A stretch of DNA of 64,000 bases from Aeromicrobium sp. 9AM (GTDB lineage: Bacteria > Actinomycetota > Actinomycetes > Propionibacteriales > Nocardioidaceae), in NCBI RefSeq assembly GCF_902506105.1, contig NZ_LR733303.1, positions 186,001 to 250,000 on the forward strand, written 5' to 3'. Shown here piece after piece: positions 9,043-16,141 of the stretch. Position numbers and translations under genes: made by a program. The notes beneath the pieces were generated by a model, which saw nothing but the letters and a program-made list of their open reading frames with translations, searched no databases and was not told the DNA's origin. Each line of letters opens with the position of its first letter. The first letter of the stretch is position 1.

Positions 9043-11211
9043 ATGCCCGAGTCGATCGACGATCATGTCGTCCGCCGGTTGAATGAATGGCCCGCTCCTA
9101 CCGACGTACGCGCGTCCGTGCCCGACCCCGAACGCCTGCTGGCCTACTTCGACGCCCAGCTGCAGAGCCGCCACCTCGACCTGGCGATCCGTTGGCTCCA
9201 GTCCCAGGGCGAGGCGTTCTACACGATCGGCTCGGCGGGCCACGAGAGCAATGCAGCGGTCGCGATGGCGCTTCGACCCACCGATCCGGCGCTCCTGCAC
9301 TATCGCTCGGGCGGGTTCTACGCCGCCCGCGCCGACCAGGTGCCCGGCTCCACCGGGATCGACGACGTCCTCAACGGGGCGATCGCCTCGACGAGCGACC
9401 CGATCTCCGGCGGCCGGCACAAGGTGTTCGGGCATGCCGGGCTCAGCGTCATACCGCAGACCTCGACGATCGGCTCGCACCTGCCGCGAGCCTTTGGCCT
9501 CGCGTTCGCTCTGGGCCGGGCGTCCCGGTCCACGGTCACGCCGGCCTGGCCGCTCGACTCGGTCGTCGTGTGCAGCTTCGGCGACGCCTCGGCCAATCAC
9601 TCGACCGCGGTCGGGGCGCTCAACGCCTCGGCCTACTGCGCACACCAGGGTGCGCCGCTCCCGATCCTGTACGTCTGTGAGGACAACGGCATCGGCATCA
9701 GCACCAAGTCGCCGGCCGGCTGGGTCGAGCGCTCGCTGACGTCGTGGCCGAGCATCGAGTACGCCACCGCCGACGGCACGCGTCCGGCGGAGCTGCTCGC
9801 AACGGCCGAACGCCTGGCGGATCGGGTCAGGGCCGAGCGACGGCCGGCGATCCTGCACCTGCGCACCGTGCGGTTCATGGGTCACGCCGGCTCGGACGCC
9901 GAGATCGCCTATCGGTCCCGCCGGGAGATCGAGGACGACTACGCCCGCGACCCGTTGCTGGCCACCGCCGGAGCGTTGATCGATGCCGGTGTGCTGACGC
10001 CGGAGTCCGCGCTGTCGAGGTACGAGGACGCCCGGGCGAGGGTCATGGAGCGTGCCAAGGACCTGGCCGGCGCGCAGCGACTCGACACCGCCGACGCGAT
10101 CATCGAGCCGATCACCGCGCGCGTGCGCCGCGACGAGGTGCTGGCGACCCCGTCCCAACGGGCGGCCGGATTCGGCGGTCGCCTGCCCGAGGACGAGGGC
10201 CCGATGACACTGGCGCAGAACATCAACGCAGCGCTCAAGGATGCGCTCGCAGCCCACCCGGAGGCGTGGGTCTTCGGCGAGGACATCGGCCGCAAGGGCG
10301 GGGTCTACGGCGTCACACGGGGGCTCCGCAAGGCGTACGGGGCGGGCCGCGTCTTCGACACGCTGCTCGACGAGCAGACGATCCTCGGCACGGCCCTCGG
10401 CGCGGCGCTGGCCGGGTTCCTGCCGATCCCCGAGATCCAGTACCTCGCCTACCTGCACAACGCCGAGGACCAGCTGCGTGGCGAAGCCGCGACGCTGCGC
10501 TTCTTCTCCGGCGGGCAGTACCAGAACGGGATGGTTGTCCGGGTCGCCGGGCTCGCCTACCAGAAGGGGTTCGGCGGCCACTTCCACAACGACAACTCGG
10601 TCGCGGTGCTGCGCGACATACCCGGCGTCGTGCTCGCGGTGCCGAGCCATCCTGCCAACGCGCCGCAGCTGCTGCGGGAGTGCCTGGCGCTGGCAGGGGA
10701 GGGGCGGGTCTGCGTGTTCCTCGAGCCGATCGCGCTCTACCACCAGCGTGACCTGCTCGACGGCGATGCGGCGTGGACCGCGACCTATCGTGCGCCGGCA
10801 GCATGGCCGGCGGAGTCCGGTGCCGAGCTCGGCCGCGTACGCACGTACGGCGACGGTCGCGACGTCCTGCTCGTCACGTTCGGCAACGGCGTCCGGATGA
10901 GCCTGCGCGCAGCCGCGGCGTTGGACGGCATCGGGTGCACGGTGCTCGACCTGCAGTGGCTCTCGCCGCTGCCGCAGGAGGAGCTGCTGCGTGCTGCGGC
11001 CGGCTTCGACCGCGTCGTGGTCGTCGACGAGACGAGGCGGAGCGGCGGTGTGTCCGAGTCGGTCGTCACCGCGCTCGTCGACGGCGGGTATGCCGGGCGC
11101 ATCAGCCGGGTCGCGAGTGCCGACAGCTTCATCCCGCTGGGCCCGGCTGCCGACCACGTGCTGCTCTCGGAGGTCGACATCGCCGAGGCTGTGCGCCGGA
11201 TCGTCGGTTAG
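9043..11211 (+). CDS. Fused alpha-beta 2-oxoacid dehydrogenase E1 component
   Basis: A single 722-residue chain joins the E1-alpha domain (residues about 20-350) to the E1-beta domain (about 385-720) of branched-chain or pyruvate-type dehydrogenases. The alpha half has TIGSAGHESN and the thiamine site GDASANHS with CEDNGIGIST. The beta half has FGEDIGRKGGVYG, DTLLDEQTILGTALGAAL and EPIALYHQRD. E1 decarboxylates the 2-oxoacid and acylates the lipoyl group of E2; neither E2 nor E3 is encoded nearby, so they must lie elsewhere. The gene is divergent from lon, and its stop overlaps the convergent methyltransferase stop by 4 bp. The substrate is not certain. Confidence 0.88.
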   Translation: MPESIDDHVVRRLNEWPAPTDVRASVPDPERLLAYFDAQLQSRHLDLAIRWLQSQGEAFYTIGSAGHESNAAVAMALRPTDPALLHYRSGGFYAARADQVPGSTGIDDVLNGAIASTSDPISGGRHKVFGHAGLSVIPQTSTIGSHLPRAFGLAFALGRASRSTVTPAWPLDSVVVCSFGDASANHSTAVGALNASAYCAHQGAPLPILYVCEDNGIGISTKSPAGWVERSLTSWPSIEYATADGTRPAELLATAERLADRVRAERRPAILHLRTVRFMGHAGSDAEIAYRSRREIEDDYARDPLLATAGALIDAGVLTPESALSRYEDARARVMERAKDLAGAQRLDTADAIIEPITARVRRDEVLATPSQRAAGFGGRLPEDEGPMTLAQNINAALKDALAAHPEAWVFGEDIGRKGGVYGVTRGLRKAYGAGRVFDTLLDEQTILGTALGAALAGFLPIPEIQYLAYLHNAEDQLRGEAATLRFFSGGQYQNGMVVRVAGLAYQKGFGGHFHNDNSVAVLRDIPGVVLAVPSHPANAPQLLRECLALAGEGRVCVFLEPIALYHQRDLLDGDAAWTATYRAPAAWPAESGAELGRVRTYGDGRDVLLVTFGNGVRMSLRAAAALDGIGCTVLDLQWLSPLPQEELLRAAAGFDRVVVVDETRRSGGVSESVVTALVDGGYAGRISRVASADSFIPLGPAADHVLLSEVDIAEAVRRIVG

Positions 11212-11981
11212 CCGGCCCGCTGGCCGCTCACGGCCACCGCGCGTGCCGCGAGGGTGAAGGAGTCCCCGGGACGTCCGAGGCGCTCGAAGCACGCGGCGCG
11301 GAGCTGCGCCAGCCGTTCCACGTCGAGCGACGTGGCGTACGCGCCGCCCGGCCCGATGCCGAGCAGGAACGGCTGCCAGTAGTCGTCGAAGTCCACGTAC
11401 GTGGTGCTCACCTCGAGCGACCTGGTGCGTACGTCCGTCAGCCCGGCGCTCTCCCACAGCTCGGCCAGCTCGCGCTCCGTCGTGAACCGCATGGTCCGCG
11501 CCTCGTCCGTCGCGCCCGCATCGATGTCGCGGGCGGCGTCCCAGAACGTCCGCAGCATCGTCATGCCATCGGCGTAGTCCCATGTGCACGCCGCGATCGT
11601 CCCGCCGGGCCGGGTGACGCGGAGCATCTCGGCGGCGCCGGCCTCGGCGTCGGGCAGGAAGTTGAGCACGAGCTGGGACACGACCAGGTCGAACGTCATG
11701 TCGTCCCAGGGGAGGTCGGCGGCGGCCACCCGGCGTACGTCGGCCTCTGGCACACGGGCTGAGCAGGCCACGACGAACGACTCCGACGGGTCGGCGGCGG
11801 CGACGTGCTCTCCGCCGAGCCCGGTGGCGAGCACCTCGGTGAGCGCGCCCGGCCCGCAGCCGACGTCGAGCGCCCGCTGGCCCGGCTCGCCGCCGACGAA
11901 CGACAAGAACGCGGCCGCGAGCTGGTTGGAGTAGCGCCCCATGTAGCGGTCGTACGCACTCCGGCTGGCGTCGAAGCTCAT
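11208..11981 (-). CDS. Class I SAM-dependent methyltransferase
   Basis: A 257-residue Rossmann methyltransferase of the ubiE/type 11 sort. Motif I is ALDVGCGPGALTEVL, the acidic loop is near ADLPWDDMTFDLVV, and motif III is LRVTRPGGTIAACTW. The N-terminus MSFDASRSAYDRYMGRYS is typical of this group, so I start at the ATG at 11981 instead of 12005. The substrate is unknown. Its last codons overlap the end of the E1 gene on the other strand. A kinase-like gene lies just upstream on the same strand. Confidence 0.88.
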   Translation of the reverse strand: MSFDASRSAYDRYMGRYSNQLAAAFLSFVGGEPGQRALDVGCGPGALTEVLATGLGGEHVAAADPSESFVVACSARVPEADVRRVAAADLPWDDMTFDLVVSQLVLNFLPDAEAGAAEMLRVTRPGGTIAACTWDYADGMTMLRTFWDAARDIDAGATDEARTMRFTTERELAELWESAGLTDVRTRSLEVSTTYVDFDDYWQPFLLGIGPGGAYATSLDVERLAQLRAACFERLGRPGDSFTLAARAVAVSGQRAG

Positions 11982-12026
11982 GGCTGCATTGACGCACCGG
12001 GGCACGCCTCGGTCAAGCCCCGGCCG

Positions 12027-12599
12027 CTAGGAAAGCTTGCTGAGCAGGCTGCGTGCCTCGCGAGGCGTCATCGGCTCGCAGCCGTGGGCGACCGCCTCGG
12101 CGACGATGCGGGGCTCGTCCTTGAGCAGTCGCCAGCCCCGTCGTACGAGCACCCACGGCGACTTGCGGCCCTCGCGCAGGTCGCGGGTCAGCCGGAGCAG
12201 GAAGGTGATGACTCGATGGCGACGCAGGCAGATCGCCGCGTCGAGGATGCCGGCCTCGCGGCAGGCGTCGACGATGACCGGGGCGAACAGTCCCTCGGCG
12301 ATGAACCGGCTGGCGGGAGCGGACAGCGTCTGGGTGCCGGTACGCCGGCTTGCCGCGATGTCATAGACCGGGACCTCGACCGTGCCGGACGCGCAGAGCT
12401 CGGCGATCGTCCCGACCGCGTCGACCGAGCTCCACGATGCGGGGTCGTCCCAGTCGACGATGCCGAGGCTCGAGCGCGGCATGTCGGGCTCGTCGGCGTC
12501 ACGGTAGAAGTCGTCGAGGCGCAGGACGGGCCAGCCGAGTCGCTCGGCCAGGTGAGACTTGCCGGACCCCGAAGGCCCGGCGAGGATCACGACGCCCAT
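12027..12599 (-). CDS. Uridine-kinase-like P-loop NTPase
   Basis: 190 residues with a Walker A loop GPSGSGKSHLAERLG at the N-terminus and the RLDDFYRDAD motif seen in uridine kinases and related phosphotransferases. The rest is consistent with a small nucleoside or metabolite kinase. It lies 30 bp downstream of the half-length aldehyde dehydrogenase on the same strand, at the end of the deoC cluster, so a part in nucleoside salvage (uridine to UMP) is plausible but unproven. Confidence 0.8.
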   Translation of the reverse strand: MGVVILAGPSGSGKSHLAERLGWPVLRLDDFYRDADEPDMPRSSLGIVDWDDPASWSSVDAVGTIAELCASGTVEVPVYDIAASRRTGTQTLSAPASRFIAEGLFAPVIVDACREAGILDAAICLRRHRVITFLLRLTRDLREGRKSPWVLVRRGWRLLKDEPRIVAEAVAHGCEPMTPREARSLLSKLS

Positions 12600-12629
12600 C
12601 AGACTTGGTGGTCGCGCGGGCGGCCTCGG

Positions 12630-13493
12630 TCACACACCGATCGGGTGCCAGACGGTCTTGGTCTCGACGAACGCCTCGAGGCGGCCAAGCGACGGCTCGG
12701 CGAGCCAGTCGACCGGTGCCGTGGGGGCCCGAAGGACGCGCTTGAGGTTCTCGGCTGCCGCGACCTCGAGCGAGGCCGCGAGGTCGGGGTCGTTGACACC
12801 GGCCAGGTCGAGCGCGTTGACGTCCATGTGCGACGCCAGCCACGGGGCGATCTCGGCGGGCTTGCCGGTCAGGATGTTGACGACGCCGCCGGGCAGGTCC
12901 GAGGTCGCCATGCACTCCGAGAGGGTCACGGCCGGCACGGGGTACTTCTCGCTGGCGATCACGACGACGGTGTTGCCCGTGACGATCGCCGGTGCGATGA
13001 CCGAGACCAGCCCGAGCAGCGGGCCGCTGGGTGCGACGGTCGCGACGACACCGGTCGGCTCGGGGGTCGACAGGTTGAAGAAGGGGCCGGAAACCGGGTT
13101 GCCGTTGCCGAGCGCCTGGACGAACTTGTCGGCCCAGCCGGCGTACCAGACGACGCGGTCGATCGCGGCGTCCACGTAGGTCGTGGCCTTCTTGTCGTTG
13201 AGTCCCTCCGCGGCGCGGAGCTGCTCGATGAACTGGTCACGGCGACCCTCCATGACCTCGGCGAGGCGATAGATGACCTGGCCGCGGTTGTAGGGCGTAC
13301 GCGTGGACCAGCCGCCGAACGCCTTGCGCGCGGCGAGCACCGCGTCGCGGGCGTCCTTGCGCGAGGCGAGAGCCATGTTGCCGAGGAAGCCGCCCTTGGC
13401 GTCGACGGCCTCGAACGTACGGCCGGACTCCGAGCGCGGGAAGGCGCCGCCTATGTAGAGCTTGTGCGTCTTGCGCACGTCCAACCTCGTCAT
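12630..13493 (-). CDS. Half-length aldehyde dehydrogenase paralogue, likely pseudoenzyme
   Basis: 287 residues resembling the N-terminal coenzyme domain of aldehyde dehydrogenases (KTHKLYIGGAFPRSESG; PEPTGVVATVAPSGPLLG; LPGGVVNILTG). The family is about 480 residues; this one ends before the catalytic Cys region. The PWN motif is replaced by APSGP and the usual FTGST by LDLAGV, so NAD-dependent catalysis looks impossible. The ATG at 13493 overlaps the stop of the full-length ALDH as ATGA. The frame is intact and coupled, which argues for a real protein, perhaps a partner of the active enzyme, and not decay. Confidence 0.85.
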   Translation of the reverse strand: MTRLDVRKTHKLYIGGAFPRSESGRTFEAVDAKGGFLGNMALASRKDARDAVLAARKAFGGWSTRTPYNRGQVIYRLAEVMEGRRDQFIEQLRAAEGLNDKKATTYVDAAIDRVVWYAGWADKFVQALGNGNPVSGPFFNLSTPEPTGVVATVAPSGPLLGLVSVIAPAIVTGNTVVVIASEKYPVPAVTLSECMATSDLPGGVVNILTGKPAEIAPWLASHMDVNALDLAGVNDPDLAASLEVAAAENLKRVLRAPTAPVDWLAEPSLGRLEAFVETKTVWHPIGV

Positions 13494-14932
13494 GCGGATG
13501 CTCCCTGCAGGTAGGCGGCGAGGCCGTGGCGCCCGCCCTCGCGGCCGTAGCCCGACTCCTTGTAGCCGCCGAACGGCGACGCGGGGTCGAACTTGTTGAA
13601 CGTGTTGGCCCAGACGACGCCGGCGCGCAGCTGGTTGGCCATCGACAGGATCCGCGAGCCCTTCTCGGTCCAGACGCCGGCCGACAGGCCGTAGGGCGTG
13701 TTGTTGGCCTTCTCGATCGCCTCGGCGGGCGTGCGGAACGTCAGGATCGACAGCACGGGGCCGAAGATCTCCTCGCGCGCGATGCGGTGGGCCTGCGTGA
13801 CGCCGGTGAAGATCGTCGGCGCGAACCAGAAGCCGCTGTCGGGTATGTCGCACGGTGCCGACCAGCGCTCGGCGCCCTCGGCGTCGCCGACGTCGGACAG
13901 CTCCTTGATGCGGGCGAGCTGCTCGGCGGAGTTGATCGCGCCGATGTCGGTGTTCTTGTCGAGCGGGTCACCCAGGCGCAGCGTCGACATGCGGCGCTTG
14001 AGCTTGTCGATGACCTCGTCGTAGACGCTCTCCTGGACGAGGAGGCGCGAGCCGGCGCAGCACACATGGCCCTGGTTGAAGAAGATGCCGCCGACGATGC
14101 CCTCGACCGCCTGGTCGAGCGGGGCATCGTCGAACACGATGTTGGCAGCCTTGCCGCCGAGCTCGAGGGTGACCTTCTTGGACGTGCCGGCGACCGAGCG
14201 GGCGATGGCCTTGCCGACCGCGGTCGAGCCGGTGAACGCGACCTTGTCGACGTCGGGGTGCTCGACGAGGGCCTGACCGGTCGCGCCGGCGCCGGTGATG
14301 ATGTTGACGACGCCCGGCGGGAGCTCGGCCTGCTGGCACACCTCGGCGAACAGCAGCGCCGTCAGGGGTGTGGTCTCGGCGGGCTTGAGCACGACGGTGT
14401 TCCCGGCGGCGAGCGCCGGGGCGATCTTCCAGGCCAGCATCATGATGGGGAAGTTCCACGGGATGACCTGGCCCGCGACGCCGAGCGCCTTGGGGTCCGG
14501 GCCCAGGCCGGCATGGCCCAGCTTGTCGGCCCAGCCGGCGTAGTAGAAGAACCACTGCGAGACCAGCGGCAGGTCGACGTCGCGCGACTCCTTGATCGGC
14601 TTGCCGTTGTCGAGCGACTCCAGCACGGCGAACTCGCGGCTGCGCTCGGCCATGATGCGGGCGATGCGGTAGAGGTACTTGGCCCGCTCGCTGCCCGGCA
14701 GCTTGGACCAGACCTTGTCGTATGCCTGCCGCGCGGCCTTGACCGCCTGGTCGACGTCGTCGGCGGTCGCCTCGGTGACCTCGGCGAGCACCTCCTCCGA
14801 CGACGGGCTGATCGACTTGAACGATCCGCCCTTGCCGTCGACGAACTCGCCGCCGATGAACAGCCCGTACGAGCTCTTGATGTCGACGATCGCCCGGGAC
14901 TCGGGCGCCGGTGCGTATTCGAACTTGGTCAT
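13490..14932 (-). CDS. Aldehyde dehydrogenase family protein
   Basis: A full-length 480-residue NAD(P)-dependent aldehyde dehydrogenase. Seen: VIPWNFPIMMLAWK (PWN oxyanion Asn), VAFTGSTAVGKAI, VTLELGGKAANIV (general-base Glu) and FFNQGHVCCAG (nucleophile Cys). The ATG at 14932 is chosen because upstream sequence is occupied by deoC, whose stop is 5 nt away. Next to deoC, the natural substrate is probably acetaldehyde released from deoxyribose-5-phosphate, giving acetate or a related acid. It is coupled by ATGA to the half-length paralogue. Substrate is inferred from context. Confidence 0.93.
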   Translation of the reverse strand: MTKFEYAPAPESRAIVDIKSSYGLFIGGEFVDGKGGSFKSISPSSEEVLAEVTEATADDVDQAVKAARQAYDKVWSKLPGSERAKYLYRIARIMAERSREFAVLESLDNGKPIKESRDVDLPLVSQWFFYYAGWADKLGHAGLGPDPKALGVAGQVIPWNFPIMMLAWKIAPALAAGNTVVLKPAETTPLTALLFAEVCQQAELPPGVVNIITGAGATGQALVEHPDVDKVAFTGSTAVGKAIARSVAGTSKKVTLELGGKAANIVFDDAPLDQAVEGIVGGIFFNQGHVCCAGSRLLVQESVYDEVIDKLKRRMSTLRLGDPLDKNTDIGAINSAEQLARIKELSDVGDAEGAERWSAPCDIPDSGFWFAPTIFTGVTQAHRIAREEIFGPVLSILTFRTPAEAIEKANNTPYGLSAGVWTEKGSRILSMANQLRAGVVWANTFNKFDPASPFGGYKESGYGREGGRHGLAAYLQGASA

Positions 14933-14937
14933 GGCAA

Positions 14938-15870
14938 TCAGTCCAACGTCACGTAGTCGGGGCCGGAGTAGTGGCCGGTGGCAATCTTCTGGCGCTGCAG
15001 CAGCAGGTCGTTGAGCAGGCTCGATGCGCCGAAGCGGAACCAGTCGGGGTCGAGCCAGTCCTCGCCGGCGATCTCGTTGACCATCACGAGGTACTTGATT
15101 GCATCCTTCGACGTACGGATGCCGCCGGCGGGCTTGACCCCGACCTGGCGCCCGGTCTCGGAGCGGAAGTCGCGTACGGCCTCGAGCATCACGAGCGTGA
15201 CGGGCAGGGTCGCGGCGGGCTGGACCTTGCCGGTGCTGGTCTTGATGAAGTCGGCGCCGGCCATCATGGCGAGCCACGACGCCTTGCGCACGTTGTCGTA
15301 CGTCTGGAGCTCACCGGTCTCGAAGATGACCTTGAGGTGCGCGTGTGAGCCGTCGGGACGGGCGCACGCCTCCTTGGTCGCCACGATCTCGTCGAAGACC
15401 AGCTCATAGTTGCCGGTGAGGAACGCGCCACGGTCAATGACCATGTCGATCTCGTCGGCGCCGGCCTCGACCGCGTCGCGGGTGTCGGCGAGCTTGATGT
15501 CGAGCGCGGCGCGGCCGGACGGGAACGCGGTGGCGACGCTGGCCACGTTGAGACCCGAGTCGCCGAGGGTGTCCTTGGCGATCTTGACCATGTCGGGGTA
15601 GACGCAGACCGCCGCGGCAGACGGGCAGGTCGGATCGGTCGGATCGGGACGCATGGCCTTGTTGGCCAGGGCGCGGACCTTGCCGGGGGTGTCGGCGCCC
15701 TCGAGCGTCGTGAGGTCGACCATCGAGATGGCCAGGTCGATCGCCCAGGCCTTGGCCGTGGTCTTGATCGAACGGGTTCCCAGTCCGGCGGCTCGAGCCT
15801 CGAGCCCGACCTGGTCGACGCCCGGCAGTCCGCCGAGGGTCTTGCGCAGGGACGCGGTGGCGCCAGTCAC
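14938..15870 (-). CDS. deoC: Deoxyribose-phosphate aldolase
   Basis: Splits 2-deoxyribose-5-phosphate into glyceraldehyde-3-phosphate and acetaldehyde by a Schiff-base mechanism. The 310 residues show VCVYPDMV, ATAFPSGRA, ADEIDMVIDRGAFLTG, DFIKTSTGK (Schiff-base Lys region) and GVKPAGGIRT (second active-site Lys). I start at the GTG at 15870, which follows AGGAGG by 6 nt, an excellent ribosome site; the ATG at 15921 lacks one. It heads the deoC-ALDH-ALDH operon. The N-terminal stretch is longer than in E. coli DeoC (about 260 residues). Confidence 0.95.
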   Translation of the reverse strand: MTGATASLRKTLGGLPGVDQVGLEARAAGLGTRSIKTTAKAWAIDLAISMVDLTTLEGADTPGKVRALANKAMRPDPTDPTCPSAAAVCVYPDMVKIAKDTLGDSGLNVASVATAFPSGRAALDIKLADTRDAVEAGADEIDMVIDRGAFLTGNYELVFDEIVATKEACARPDGSHAHLKVIFETGELQTYDNVRKASWLAMMAGADFIKTSTGKVQPAATLPVTLVMLEAVRDFRSETGRQVGVKPAGGIRTSKDAIKYLVMVNEIAGEDWLDPDWFRFGASSLLNDLLLQRQKIATGHYSGPDYVTLD

Positions 15871-15974
15871 GAATGACCTCCTGAATCGGCGCGGCCACGT
15901 CGTCGGGGCCGCATCGATCAAGATTAGGCCCTCAGGCGAGCACCACGAAATGGCCGGGCTCCGGTTGGCCCGAG

Positions 15975-15996
15975 GTTCACCGAGTTGTCACCAAAC
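15975..15996 (+). promoter_or_regulatory. PHO-box-like direct repeat upstream of the 5'-nucleotidase
   Basis: Two 11-nt units in tandem, GTTCACCGAGT and TGTCACCAAAC, share TCACC at exactly 11-bp spacing. Streptomyces PhoP boxes are 11-nt direct repeats built on GTTCACC. A TTGACA hexamer follows at 16013. The downstream gene encodes a secreted 5'-nucleotidase, a typical phosphate-starvation product. Binding is inferred. Confidence 0.5.
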
Positions 15997-16047
15997 CAGC
16001 CCAGAAACTCTGTTGACAGGGTTTCGGTGCCGATGTCTCCTAGACCA

Positions 16048-16082
16048 TCGACGGTTTCCTGAGAGTTTCTCAGGGCCGTCGA
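16048..16082 (+). promoter_or_regulatory. Long hairpin upstream of the 5'-nucleotidase
   Basis: Outer arms TCGACGG / CCGTCGA and inner arms CCTGAGA / TCTCAGG around a GTT loop give 14 base pairs with one small internal loop. It ends 59 bp before the GTG start and has no U-run. It could be a leader RNA structure, an attenuator or an operator. Confidence 0.55.
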
Positions 16083-16141
16083 CCGCATCGGGGGACGATG
16101 TACATCGCGTCGCGTTCCTCGCCGTCCCGAGAGGAACCTTC

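Noticed and set aside
7577..9082. A 501-codon plus-strand open frame opposite lon
   Set aside because: Antisense shadow of lon, lacking any recognisable domain.
8917..11997. A 1026-codon minus-strand open frame over the E1 gene
   Set aside because: Arg-rich antisense translation with no motif; it covers the well-supported E1 coding sequence.
15653..16141. Extension of the 5'-nucleotidase upstream to 15653
   Set aside because: It would read through deoC's start region and the PHO-box and hairpin, and would bury the signal peptide.
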